From Spizellomyces punctatus DAOM BR117 (Eukaryota; Chytridiomycota; Chytridiomycetes; Spizellomycetales; Spizellomycetaceae), in the NCBI RefSeq assembly GCF_000182565.1, contig NW_015971544.1:512310-563612 (forward strand): 51,303 nucleotides of DNA, written 5' to 3'. Below are positions 1-11,616 of the stretch, in pieces (the first letter of the stretch is position 1; every line of letters starts with the position of its first letter). A program made the position numbers and the translations under genes. The notes beneath the pieces are model-generated. The model had not been told where the DNA came from, made no database searches, and saw only the letters and a list, made by a program, of their open reading frames with translations.

Positions 1-61
1 TTCTATTTAATGCCGTCCCCTTGATCCTCACCCGCCTGTGAGTTGATTCCTGCCAACGGCT

Positions 62-1901
62 TTAGTGTTCCATAGACTTGCCACGAACTCTTCTAGTTGT
101 CGTAGATCCTTGGATGGCTGCACCTTCCGTCACCGATATCGGTGAAATGAGGTCATCAACGCCGGCACGTTGTTGTACTCGAACTTCCGGAGCTATTTTT
201 TTAGGTGGTCCGGGAGCAAAGGTCATAACCAGCACAACCAACGCTCCCATTGCAAATGCTGCACCACTATAGGCTGCGGAACTGCCCAATATCCAGTAAT
301 TGGTGCACGCAAAGATTGGTCCCAGAGATCGCCCCAGCTGTCCGACACTACGGAACTTTCCGAGAACTTGCCCTCGATCACTGTTGTCTTCCGCGGTCGC
401 ATCTACTGTCTTTTCCCCAGCTCCGGTTTCATAGCTCACAAGGGACGTCAATCCAGTAACAACGGTCCCGCTTGTGAAGGCCAGAAATGCAGCGCCCAGA
501 TATAGCCAACCTAAGCTATACGCTTGAACTCCTAGTACTGCTAGCCCGATCCCGCAAGCCGCAATGCCCTGAGCTACGAGGGTCCGTTCATGAACGCGTT
601 TATGAGCCACACGACGCGTATATCCACCCTGCACCAAGGCAGATAACACGCCAATAAACGCTAAAAGCCGGCCCTGTTGCCCGTGTGAGAAACCAAACCG
701 ATCATGGGTCAGGAAGGTCAGAGTGAACTCCATTCCAGAGAAGAAGAACAGGAAAAGAAAATGAATGAGACTGAGCGCCCACAGTTTCCGATCCGACTTT
801 GACATTGCCTTTCCTGCACTAGCCACCGCAGGATTGGCTTTGTTGGCCAAGCGTGCCGAGCGTCGGGGACTTGCGGCGGCATCAGAGGATCGTTTGTCAC
901 TTGAAGATCTGAAGTTGATGGTTTCCGGTAGAGAAACTCCCAAATAGATAGTTTCAATTACGATCAGGATGAACGCGAACAGAGCCGGGCTTGAGTATCG
1001 GTTGATCGGCAAACCTTCCAGAGCGGGAATCAATTCTATCAGATCAAAGGACGTGAAGTATGCGCCTAGTGGGGGGCCAACGGTGAACCCCAAGGAAAAC
1101 GCTATTCCAACCAAAGCCTGCAAGTAGAAAGTTCATGTAAGTCCTTCAGGGGATGTTGGCGTGGCTTCACCCACCAATCCGCGAGATCTTGTTTCAGGCG
1201 TAGTGACATCCGAGATCATTGCGATCGACATTTGCACATTTCCTTCAGTCAGCCCTCCAATTATTCTTGACCATACAAACGTAGTAAATGAGCCAGAAAA
1301 AATCCATAGCAGCATCGATACCCCATTTCCAAGCTGCAAACTACCCATTAGCCCCTCCTCTAATTCACACGACAAAAGACAGATTACTGACCATGCTTAG
1401 CAATAAGACGCTTCGTCGTCCATATTTGTCACTCAACCGCCCAATAATGGGACTGCTGATAAATTGGAGGAAGGAGAAGAGAGACCCAAGGGCACCGCCA
1501 AAGAGAATGATATCAAGCCGCGATCCCGAGACTCCCAGCATGTCGCGGAAGGACTGAATTACCGTACGCATGCGAAAGTACGTTGAAGACTATAACATTG
1601 AATAGCCATGAGGAGACAAGTTTATCGATCTACACACAAGATACGACTACGCTGCTGGCATCTCGTTCACCAGCACTCTCGCCAGTCATGCCCAAATGCG
1701 CACAACCATCTCACATACCTCGTTCGCACCGTCCACCTGCTCATAATGCTCCAACAACCGCGGAAACAGGGGTAGTATGATGGTAAACGCTAGGATATCG
1801 ATCAAGAGAGCACAAAAGACCGTCGTCAACGTTTTGCGAACAAATTGTTGCCGTTCAGGCGAATTCGCTGGGAGCTCCTTCCAGCTGACGCGATGGCCCA
1901 T
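62..1901 (-). CDS. MFS transporter, MFSD10/TETRAN-like
   Basis: Predicted multi-pass major facilitator superfamily permease of the tetracycline-transporter-like (MFSD10) group; substrate unknown. Four exons are visible. Exon 1 (about 1901-1720) carries TM1 (FCALLIDILAFTIILPLFPR) and ends at a GTATGT donor. Exon 2 (about 1571-1392) has IQSFRDMLGV and the MFS loop motif GRLSDKYGRR. Exon 3 has RIIGGLTEGNVQ and SDVTTPETRSRG. Exon 4 (to 62) has ALVGIAFSLGFTVGPPLGA and the six C-terminal helices. These blocks are family hallmarks. The start is the ATG at 1901; the same frame is open further upstream, but only from a non-ATG codon. The tail after the last helix is polar and ends in RRVRGKSMEH. Same strand as ERG6, about 330 bp downstream of its stop. 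Confident of family, not of substrate. Confidence 0.85.
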
Positions 1902-2229
1902 GTTTGCTTGTACAATGTTTGCAAATGGTGGCCTGGATGTTTGGGCAGATGCCAAGAGAGCACACCAGCCGAGACCGTCCTATACCACTGAGTTTCATTA
2001 TGATTCAAATGCACTGGAACCTGTCAAAACAAGCCAAGTGCTTCGAATGGCCAACCGAGTAAAGGCTCAGGTAAATAGAAAGTTATATAATGTATTTCCA
2101 TTCTTCTTGCTATTTATTACGTTTACCACCACCACTTCAAAGTACAAGATTCATCATCACCGTTCCATTCCTTTCAAATACAGTCTACTATCCAGTCATC
2201 CTGGCCGATCATCAGTCAGGCCCGAGGGT

Positions 2230-3779
2230 TTAATGTCCGACAGTGTCAGCGCGAGAGAAGGCTGCTGCAGCCGGTGCGGCTACAGGGGTTTCTGGCTTCC
2301 GAACGAGAAAGAAAAACATGGGAGTAAATATCTCCTGCTGACCAGCCTTGACGAGAGCATCCGCAGCAAGGTTGAGCAGGGAAGACACCTTGCGCGTTCC
2401 CGAGGGTGCCATGCGAAGGGTCTCCAGAGTCAGCACCATTTTGTCAGTCATCCTGTGGGAAAAGTAATATTAGAGAAGCCAAAACATTCGAGTTTAGAGG
2501 ATGCTTACCATCGACCAAGTGGAGTCATTCTCCAGCGGTGCAGCTGTTCCAGGTTCAAAGAGTAGCTTCCTTGTAGGGGAAGGTACCAGGGATCTTGTGC
2601 CTCTTGGAGAGGTGCCTCAGAAGAGGCCAAATCGCAGTACTCTATGATCTCAAAGCCCAAGGTCTTCAATACCGTTAGGCATTGGGGGACAGTGTACAGC
2701 TTGGAAATTGAGTTACCCTCCTGTATAATCGGCAGAACGGTATAAGATGATGAAAATCACTTTGATGCACCGCTCTTGCATACCTCTACATCGTGGATAA
2801 TCTTTTTCTGTGCTGGGTTGGTTTCATCATAGCGGTCGGTTGTTAGCCATTCGTAGCAGGCAAACATGCCACCAGGCTTAAGCACACGGAAGACCTCGCC
2901 GTACACGTTCTCAAGGCGAGATGCGTGGCAGCAGGCTTCAATAGCATATGCAGCATCAAGAGAGTTTGATGGGAAGGGCATGTTTTGGAAATCTCCCTAG
3001 GAAACCATCATTTGTGTTAAAAATGCATGCGCTAGTAGTAGCTATGAGTTAATCAATTTCTAGGTTACCTTTACGGCTTTGCAGAGGCTAGATAGGCCAG
3101 CCTCCTTTGCCAAATGCCTGCAACGCTCGACTTGATACGCATTGTTGTTGAGACCAGTTACATATGCGCCGCTGAACTTTGCAATCTCTCGCAAAGGACC
3201 ACCTAAGAAATTCTGACGTTAGAAGAAAGGGTTGCAATGTAATTTAGTGCGAGCCAAACACTCACCAACACCACAGCCGACATCCACACACTCCATTCCG
3301 GGCTTCAGACCCAGTTTCAACGCGAGGTAGTGCTCATGCTGAGAGATGCATTGTTTGAAACTCGACTCACGGAACATACGGGCAAAGTGGAAGGACGTTC
3401 CCCAACCTACAAACAGTTCGCGAGCATATTAGAGAATGTTGAGTAAGCGTCGCATGGCGCTATGATGGCACCAGATGCGCACCAAGTGAGCAACTATATG
3501 GAGAGACTGAGTCTACTCACCATATTCGTAAAAGTCCGTCACCAAATCGTAAAAGTGATTTGTAAGTTTATCCGAGTTCGACCGCCGCTCCGCAACCGAG
3601 TTTTCAGTGTTTTCAAGGGACTTGCGATCAGAGTCCCAGTACTGATAATATGAGTCTACGGTAAGCTTGTGCGAGCTGGTGTCGGTGTTCTTCTTGCGAA
3701 GGCGAAGAAGGAAAGAGCCGAGCTCGGGATCTTGGACAGGAGTTGGGAGGGTCCCGTTGGTGGTAGCGGTTCGGGTCAT
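2230..3779 (-). CDS. ERG6: sterol 24-C-methyltransferase (Erg6)
   Basis: SAM-dependent methyltransferase adding C-24 to the sterol side chain in ergosterol synthesis, normally at the ER or lipid droplets. Exon 1 (3779-3521) encodes the typical N-terminus with YYQYWDSDR and HFYDLVTDFYEYG and ends at a GTGAGT donor. Following exons give WGTSFHFARMF, the SAM-binding motif I DVGCGVGGPLREIAKFS, VTGLNNNAYQVERC, and the block MPFPSNSLDAAYAIEACCHA. Then come the region III motif FRVLKPGGMFACYEW and a C-terminal exon with FTPMFFFLVRKPETP. All are signature motifs of the Erg6/SMT family, and the size matches (about 370 residues). The start ATG at 3779 is in good context with no competing upstream ATG in frame. 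At least five short introns. Confidence 0.95.
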
Positions 3780-5248
3780 GGTTGTGATGGTCTAAAAAGC
3801 TGTAAACCAAAAGTCAGGAATTGTTCCTGATAGTCCAATTGCAGACAGCACATGGATTACCAATAGATGACAATGTTCGTCGACTATCGTCAAACGTTGT
3901 AGGGCAGATAGATAAACAAGTGGGCAGCAAAAGTCAGTACTGCCTGCTAAAAAGCAGAAGAAAGGAAGGGAGGATGATTGAACGAGCTGCAAAGCAACAG
4001 TAATCAACCTCTATATACTACGTAGCTGAAACCATCGTTATTATCGTACGTTTGATTAGAAGGGCAGTCCACACCAATCCCCTGCAGGAGGCTCCTGGTT
4101 GGTTGGATACCATTCTCGCAACTGCCTTATTAAAAATGCTCATGGTTCCACGCTCACCCTGAGTGCCTTTCCCCTGCACACTCTTTTACCCCAAAGTGCT
4201 AGAATTACAAGCAGCGTGCAATGGCCGCGTCGTGCCATAGCACGCGTCAGCCCATCGCTCTATCGGACCACTCGCCCCTTGGCCTCCTCTGCCCAACAAC
4301 AGCTCGTTAGTCACCGCCATTCGGACAACGGCCAAGAACCCGAGAGTGGTCGACAGCGTTTTTTGCACAGCTCCCTCGGAAGAATTTAGCCGTTTGTAGC
4401 TATGGCCCTGAATCTACGAATGTACGATGAAATGCTTTGGCGAGTGCATTGGAGACGTCAATTGTAATTGACTTTTTAACTGGTAACCCCAAGCTTTGCA
4501 TAGATAAAGGTACCATGATGTCCTTCGCTATGTATGGACATTGGAAGTCTGCCCATCAAAGGGTATCAAGAAAGGTCAAGAACGACATTGGTGACGTGAT
4601 TTCAAAGCGATCAACGCACCGACAAACGATACAACAGGTAAATTGCTGTAATCAAAGAATTGTTGAGCGTTTGAACAAACCGCTTCCTGGGATTCCGGGC
4701 GGTAATCCATTGCAGAATTTGAACATGTCTCCAAGCAATAACTGCATGCTCATAAGAACCCCTCGCATTCAATCCCCCGCAAGCTTCTCGGCTCACTGAA
4801 CGTTCGGTTCGTGTCACATGGCACGATCGTCCTGCGCAACACAGCGGTGGAACTCGTCATCAAGCCCAAGCAGCGTTTTCGACCGGAAGGAGCACCAACT
4901 TCATCTGAAAAATGGTCACTTAGCCTACTGGCGTATGCCTTAGATACGTTGCGTTCAGAGACGAGCCAAGCAGAAGGCTAATCAGTCCCAAACCTCACTC
5001 ATGATTAGGGTTAGGGTCGAAAACTACAAAATTGTGATGCAGCGGAAAGACTGCAGTGCTACCTATGAAAGCCTTACCGCAACCAGCGGTAGGCACCTGA
5101 CACAGTTTTTTAAGATTTAGGACAATTGGGTTGGGTTCTATCGACTTAGAAATCCAGCATGAAGTTTCAAAACTGTATTGCAATCCGGACAAGAAGGTTT
5201 ACTTTGCTATATGCCCATATCCATAAGCTTTAGGAGAAAACCACCATC
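3780..5248. other. ERG6 upstream region, no supported gene
   Basis: About 1.5 kb upstream of ERG6. Short open frames exist on both strands, but none shows a recognisable domain or plausible intron signals. The first ~250 bp before the ERG6 ATG presumably hold its promoter and leader. A two-unit TTAGGG motif lies at 5005-5017. Confidence 0.5.
5005..5017. repeat. short TTAGGG pair
   Basis: Two TTAGGG units plus one T in an otherwise non-repetitive intergenic region. Too short to imply a former chromosome end. Confidence 0.6.
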
Positions 5249-5668
5249 CTACCAAGTCCAGCCCACCTTTTGCCCTTCTTCAAGTGCTTGGGTGATCAGT
5301 TTCCAGGAGTGTATATATTTGAGAATCTCGCATTGCGATTTACTGCGACCTGCTAGTAGGTAGCCCAACCGATCCAGATAGCACAACCGAATACCATGTG
5401 GTAAACATATGGTACGACGGTCTATTCTTGTGATATACGTAGATGAACATTCGTGAGGATGCATCGCAAGCTCTCGGAACGTATTCTGTGCTTCAAACAC
5501 CGCAATTTCGTGACTTATTGTACTTGATGTCTCAGGAAGCACATTTGCAAACGCAATCCTTAATCGATCAGCACTTGCTATGTCGTTTATCGAACGTATT
5601 ATCAGTGCGATAACTTCCGCTGGAAGATTTGACATACATGGCCCTTCCTTGGTGGCCAGATCTGGCAT
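5249..5668 (-). CDS. small F-box-like protein, hypothetical
   Basis: A 139-codon frame from a true ATG (5668) to TAG (5249). The N-terminus after a short leader reads NLPAEVIALIIRSI followed by a second helix with DRLRIAFANVLPE. That resembles the start of an F-box, which would recruit a substrate receptor to SCF ubiquitin ligase through Skp1. The remainder (IDRRTICLPHGIRLCYLDRL, then a Lys/Glu-rich helix) matches nothing I recognise. It is far shorter than most F-box proteins, so it may be a single-exon orphan, an unspliced first exon, or a fragment. No intron signals are evident. It lies alone between ERG6 and the HAK region. Function not established. Confidence 0.4.
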   Translation of the reverse strand: MPDLATKEGPCMSNLPAEVIALIIRSINDIASADRLRIAFANVLPETSSTISHEIAVFEAQNTFRELAMHPHECSSTYITRIDRRTICLPHGIRLCYLDRLGYLLAGRSKSQCEILKYIHSWKLITQALEEGQKVGWTW

Positions 5669-6285
5669 TGCTTTCTGTCATTGGTAGGGTAAGAAAATAA
5701 AAAATAAAGTAACATGTATTAGGCAATATAGGCATTACCTTTACACCAAAGGTTGTTTGTACGGTAAATCTAGTTGATCATGAACAAGTCGGCAACCTGT
5801 GGCTGACGTAAAGCCGATCAACTCCGCTGACTGTCCAGGCATCTTATAACATTAGCAGCCATTTTGGTTATTGTGTCGACTTTGCACATATCGTGCAGCA
5901 AAATATGGAAAACATGAATATTTCGTTCCTAGCCAGAATGGTTCTTATCGAACATGAATAGTGTCATTCTAAGGCCGCCGTAAAAGTTGACGACACTACA
6001 GGACTTGAATCATTTATGCTTGAGCGTAGCAAATGCGTGGAGCGTTTCTTCCGTTCTCAGGGTGATTTTGTCTGCCATCATACCAGCACTCTTGCCCAGC
6101 GGCCCTTCGGCCCTTCGCACAACCTTGTTTGGTGTCTTAAGTATATGCCCCTACCTCAGATCAGTGACGAACAGAAGCTGGCGTTTATTTTCCATGTGGT
6201 CTACATACAAACTATAACTATGTAAACGACTACCTAGATCAGTATAGTTGACTTGAACTAGTGTAAACAGGCGGTTTACACTTTT
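5669..6285. other. intergenic, no supported gene
   Basis: AT-richer stretch of about 600 bp. Two overlapping plus-strand frames of about 70 codons (5987-6225) have no recognisable features and I treat them as chance. Confidence 0.4.
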
Positions 6286-7740
6286 TCACGTTTCACTTGA
6301 CGGCCGCAGACCCAATAACGGTCGCATGCTCTCAAGCACTAGCCGCATCGTTTCTACACTTCTCAAAGTATCTGAAAGAGATCTATAATGAACGTCAGAT
6401 TCATCTGAGCCTAATCTAGAAGGCACGACGTCTAACGACTGCTGGCTGTCAGTAATCGCTGCTAAACGCAGAAGTGGATACGGAATAAAGGAGGTATATT
6501 TCCCGGCTCCAGTCCCTAAGAAACTTGTTGCGATACTTGCCAACCTTCTTTGAGATGGGTCTAATACCATAGTGAGGAAAGGATCGTCTGAACCTGGCAT
6601 CGTGGCATAGCCGAAAGGATGTGCAGCCTTGAAAGGCGCGGCGTAAACTGGAAACGAGGACGCTGATGATAGTGGTGGGAGACTCGGAACTAGAAAGGAT
6701 GCGCACAACCTCCCGTCAACAGGCTCAGCCTGCGTGCGAACGGTTTTCAAGTCACCTCTTGGGTTCGCTCGTAAACTAGATGCTGTATCGGTATTCACAT
6801 CCTGCATCTCACTCAGAACAATCTCCGGATGACGACGGATCCGCGATCCCCATGGCCGGACCACCACATACATTGATCCCAAGGAACTCTCCTGGTCGCC
6901 GGAAGCGTGATCATTTGATATCGATCTGTACATATCCGTCCTCCGGTAATGACTTGACTCTGTATCCCGCGATTGTGCGGAATCAGAGGATTGTCGGTTG
7001 TCCCAACCAGGTATTTCTGCGGCTGCTGCGGTGCCATCTTCATCTAGTGTATCATTCGATTGGTGTATGAGCGGCAAACGCTCGCCGTCAAGGCGTCTTA
7101 ATCCTGCCTGTTCTCTTCGGATGTCTCCCCTGTCATCATGATGGTCTCTGTTAAGCTTGCGGTCCCTTCCTACAGGTGCGACCTCATGAGCTCTGGGAGG
7201 GAGCAAACGGCGTCTTCTCAATCTCGTTGTTTCTGACAAGTCTCCATTGCTGCGAATCACACTAATCGCTTGCGGGTCGGTTCGTTTTCCGTGCCATCTT
7301 GCGTTCTCGCCTTGACCGAGTAGTCCCTGCGATTGACTGGGAATGGCAATTTCAGTCTGATCCCTATCTGCAGGAATACTCCCCCTTCGAGTACAAGATA
7401 ATTGGCTGTCTCGTGTATTCACGGCGTCCGATGTTGACGGACCTTCATCGCGACACCACCATTCCCTGGAGCACGAACGACTACTGGCCCTACAGGAAGC
7501 GGAATATGGGCGCGAAATATTGATACTGGGGAGAGAAACGGCATGGCGTGAATACGTCCTTCTTGCGTGTTCTTCACAAGCTGATGGAAGCTCTGTGTAC
7601 ATATCGTTACAGCCGATCCCTTTGTAATCACCCCTATTATCATTCGCTCTATACTTGAGAAAGTTGGATGAGAACCCTGAAAATGGTGAATATGTCGAGA
7701 CACGGGTGTAGTTGGGGGTACCGTTTGCTGTTCGGTTATT
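6286..7740 (-). CDS. Ser/Arg-rich protein of unknown function, or 3' exon of the HAK gene
   Basis: An uninterrupted frame of about 485 codons on the same strand as, and directly downstream of, the HAK transporter. It is rich in Ser, Arg and Asp with low-complexity patches (SASCRASSRSCS, TTRLRRRRLLPP, DRGDIRREQAGLRRLDGE). A less polar C-terminal third (SLPPLSSASSFPVYAAPF) ends in LGLRPSSET. I recognise no domain. The frame opens just after a TAA with a GTG codon; the first in-frame ATG is at 7602, about 47 codons in. So either the gene starts at 7602, or an upstream exon splices in. Acceptor-like AGs sit near 7733 and 7680, and a phase-1 join from the HAK gene is arithmetically possible. Probably an intrinsically disordered protein or tail. 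Its length makes chance openness unlikely. Confidence 0.45.
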   Translation of the reverse strand, partial: NNRTANGTPNYTRVSTYSPFSGFSSNFLKYRANDNRGDYKGIGCNDMYTELPSACEEHARRTYSRHAVSLPSINISRPYSASCRASSRSCSREWWCRDEGPSTSDAVNTRDSQLSCTRRGSIPADRDQTEIAIPSQSQGLLGQGENARWHGKRTDPQAISVIRSNGDLSETTRLRRRRLLPPRAHEVAPVGRDRKLNRDHHDDRGDIRREQAGLRRLDGERLPLIHQSNDTLDEDGTAAAAEIPGWDNRQSSDSAQSRDTESSHYRRTDMYRSISNDHASGDQESSLGSMYVVVRPWGSRIRRHPEIVLSEMQDVNTDTASSLRANPRGDLKTVRTQAEPVDGRLCASFLVPSLPPLSSASSFPVYAAPFKAAHPFGYATMPGSDDPFLTMVLDPSQRRLASIATSFLGTGAGKYTSFIPYPLLRLAAITDSQQSLDVVPSRLGSDESDVHYRSLSDTLRSVETMRLVLESMRPLLGLRPSSET

Positions 7741-7807
7741 CACAGTTTACTACACAACAAAACTAACTATATTTACTAAGTAGTGACTTCTTTTTCATGT
7801 AATTACA

Positions 7808-10800
7808 TCACAAGTCTTTAGGATCAAGGACAATATAGCTGGCCATCTTGCGGGTAAAGAGAAGAATGAGCGACAGGATATAAAAGCATGCGCCCGATGA
7901 TAACCAACCTCCAATGTAGCATCATGAGGCAAATTATAGTAGTCAATCTTTCCCTGGGTGTTTCTCGACAAGGTATCATATAATGCTCGCCGAATGCGAT
8001 CCAGCCATCGTGCTTTTTCTCCGGATTGAATGAGTTCCCTACCGACGATAAACACAACTTTATCGTCTTTTGCCATTCGAAGACCCCGCTTTTTGGCACG
8101 CTCCATTGCACTGACCACATTGATAGATCGTTCAGCGTACCCTACGAGAAGTGGATCATCAATAACGGTCTCACTATTGCACCTCGACACATCGATTTAA
8201 ATTACCGTAAGAAATGACCAGTCTATAAATCCCCGCCATGGCATCAATGGTTCGGAAGACCGTCTTTTCCTCGTCTGCAACAAACGGAGCTGGTTGACTG
8301 ACTGCAGTCATGCAGACGATATTCATCGGTAGACTGTTGAGTCTTCTGGCGCAAATATTAAGGACGTTGGGGACATCCTCGTCCGTGTTGCTGACAAACA
8401 CAACGGTGCCGTGGGTTCTAGTGATGGCCTTCACATGCTGTCTCAGCTCGCTCATAGCAAGCAGCCGATCATGGAGCCAGTCGTTGACTTCGCGCGTGGT
8501 TACGTACCAGGTGTACATCAATAGAAAGATGAACATGGCAATTAGAAGCGATACCCAGCCCATAGAGGTAACTTTACGCATAGAGGAAGCGAAAAGGAGG
8601 AGATCTATACTCCAAAACACAATAGCGTATAGAGCTACTTTCCACCGGGGAAGATTCCACCCGTACAACATGACAAGTCCGTACAGGAAGGAGGTTACTG
8701 TCATTGATCCACTAATACAGATACCTACCCGTAGAAGAGCGACATAAGGTGCAATGATCCTTCCGAAAACAATTCAACTACCTACCAGCAATATTCGCCA
8801 GCCCTTCTGAGCTTTGGAATGCCAAAGTTAAAGAGATGGATCCTATCCAAAGAAGAAAATTGACAAATGGAATGTAAACTTCGCTGCCATTGTCGATGCT
8901 AGGATGCTTGGTTTTGATGTTTGGGAACGCGTTAAACGATATCTTTTGGCAATGTCCAGGAGGCAGTGTAAGTCAATCGTACGAGACAGCGACGTTCCAA
9001 CTTTACATACGGATTGATCAATCAAGGTAACGCAACCGGTGATCGCTCCTTGGGCAGCCAAGATGGCTGAGAAAATGAGTGGACCCAGTTAGTTGAAGAT
9101 TTCTCACAGTCTCGGACGGTTTACGGGTATGTGACTTGCCTGCCATCGTTGCAATGACTAGAACAGGCCATTTGACAGCGCTAGGATTCAAGGGAACATG
9201 TAAACTGTAATGTCGGCACACCCGAATCAATGAGGAAGCGTACCTTGGAACCGAATGGAAAAAGGGGTCCCGAGCTGCTTCCGGATGTAGGATAACATAT
9301 GCCGCTTGGCTAAATCACATCATCTAGGTCAAGCAGATGCAAATTGTACAGGCAAAAGGAGCGTCATACCCTATGTAACTCAACATGATGGAAGGATAGA
9401 CGACACCTAAAAATGACAGCCGGATGGGAAGAGCCGAAAAGTGTCCCAGATCCGCATACAGAGCCTCTACTCCAGCCATGGCTAATACGCTAGATTACAA
9501 TACAGTCAGCACCATTGCAATCATATGAGGATTCCAACTTGGCAAACCACCTACTTACACATGACTCAGCAAGAAAAAGCCTGTCAACGGTTCATCTTGG
9601 ATATACAGTCCAAGATAATGCGGACTGATAGCTGCAAAAACTTTGGGATATTGAGAAATGTTGTAGAGTCCGATCATCGCTATTGTGAGGAACCACACGA
9701 CAAATATAGGTCCGTAAAACTTCTGGGTAGAGGAAGTTCCAAACCGTTGCACATAGAAAACAAGTGTGAGGATGGCACATGTGCAGCCAACTCCCCCCCA
9801 AGCGCTAAATGAACTATGAAAAGAAGGAAATGTTACCAACTTGATCCTCTTGCTGGACGTTTGAGTTGTTCACACTTACCTAGCGTACTCTTTGACTCCT
9901 TCAAAAGCGGCCAGTACGGTTATTGCCGGTGCTATTACGGCATCAGCGACAATGAAACTGGCAGCAAGTAATCCAAGTACATAGATATATTTCCGATATT
10001 TCGCCAAAACCGAATCATCGCCTTCCGTGGGCAACAACGAAATTAACGCCCAAGTGCCCCCCTCCCCGTTTTTGTCCGCTGTAAACGAATATGCACCAAT
10101 TTCAATACATGCAACCGGATTCGAGGTTTTTGGGTTATACCTTTCAGTATCAACCAAATGTACTTCACACAGCACACTAGAGTGACAATCCAGATCAAGA
10201 ACGACAGAGCCCCGAGGACGTGCTCATCGCCGTGCTCCGTACTTGCGGAATGGTCCTCCCCCGAAAAAATGGTCTTAAGGACAAAGAGCGGGCTGACAGC
10301 AATGTCGCCGTATATGATACCTGGCACGCCAGCGACAGTCAATCGATTGCTTTGGGCACGTTGTGCTTACAAGAAATATGTGGAACGTACCAAGTGCACC
10401 CAAACTGAGCTTTAACACTTTTCTCGCGCTCATGTTGTGATCTATTCGAGGCGGTGGTGGAATACAAAGCGCGGCACCCAGCGACATTCGTCTTCCACCC
10501 TGAGCCAATGGTGTTCCGGATCTTTTCTTCCGTTGCGTTAGAGTTGCGCCATCATTGAACGGGTTGTGGAAAGGATCGGCACCCTGCGCATTGACCGGAT
10601 TAGGACTAGTTGAAGCTGATGAGATGGGTTTAAAATCTGGTAAAGGGGACATCAAAGCCGTTTTGATGATTTCGGGTGCGGGCACAAGCAATGATATGTT
10701 ATTCTTTTGAGACGCTTTCATATCGATTTCCAAATTGGAAGGCTGGGTCAATAGGACCGTGGGTTGAGGCATTGGCCGAGTATCTGTTTCATCAGAGGCC

Positions 10801-11276
10801 TTCTTCAAACTTTCCGTGTCTGGCGTGTTGTCTTGTTTGCTTTCCACAGGCCGATGTCCGCCTTCCAGATCCTGCGACCATCGCACAGATTGCTTTGATG
10901 CAGTTATTGAATTGCTTGCAAGCATAAGAGATGACGTCCGATGAGAAGATGGAGACGGTGGTATAGAGGCTGGTCCGCTGGATTTTCTCCGGTGGGAGCG
11001 TGGCCGAGCATGAGTCAAATCAAGATTGGATTCTCTACTTGATGGCAAAGGAACATCAAGACCTGCAGTGGATCGGCCGATGCGGGATACAGCAAGACTG
11101 CCGGATTCAAGATCCTCTTCCGTGGTCATTTCTAGAGGACTGAGGTGGGTGTCAGAGGCTGAATTATGAGGAATTTGGAGCGTTGGATTCGAATATCTCG
11201 GGTCCCTCTCCAAATCCTCCAACCTTCCCTCTTCCGGAAACAATCCAATTTCTTCTATCACACCGTCATGGGACAT
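7808..11276 (-). CDS. HAK/KUP/KT-family high-affinity potassium transporter
   Basis: Plasma-membrane K+ uptake transporter (K+/H+ symporter family). The start is the ATG at 11276. A long polar N-terminal region of roughly 270 residues precedes the membrane domain, longer than usual. Family blocks follow in order: [20 protein letters not shown] (first helix and K+ filter region), then an exon join giving [16 protein letters not shown]. After that come [43 protein letters not shown], and the last helices ([36 protein letters not shown]). The cytosolic tail has [36 protein letters not shown] and [12 protein letters not shown], typical of the family's conserved C-terminus. The last intron (donor near 7900) joins to a short final exon ending LDPKDL with TGA at 7808. 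Many short introns. Confidence 0.9.
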
Positions 11277-11616
11277 GATAGCCAGATGCAGCCAACACTT
11301 CTCGGGTAGAGTTCACCACGAAAGTAATCGGACGGTTTTGTAGGCAGTACATATATGATTGACCATTGAGATAAAAATAGCACTTGGGTCTAGCACCTTA
11401 TGTCATGGAGCCGGAAGGGTTTTTTAAGGATATCTTAGAATGTCTGGGTCGGCATGTGTGCGTTACCGTCTATTGAATTTATGGTCCAGCATAACTATAA
11501 ATCGGTTACACACCTGGGCCCGCTTCCGTCCATAGCTGAGTCAATTCCGATATCGCATTGTTATTTATTACAAAGTAGTACGGTCTAAAATATGCGCTTT
11601 CTGATTGTTACTTCCG
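11277..11616. promoter_or_regulatory. HAK upstream region
   Basis: About 340 bp between the HAK ATG and the stop of the next minus-strand gene. It must contain the HAK promoter and leader and the 3' end of the upstream gene. No specific site recognised. Confidence 0.35.

Noticed and set aside
4099-4799. Plus-strand ORFs of 96 and 120 codons upstream of ERG6
   Set aside because: No recognisable features; overlapping frames on the other strand are equally open.
5005-5017. Telomere remnant
   Set aside because: Only two TTAGGG units; within the range of chance in a fungal genome.
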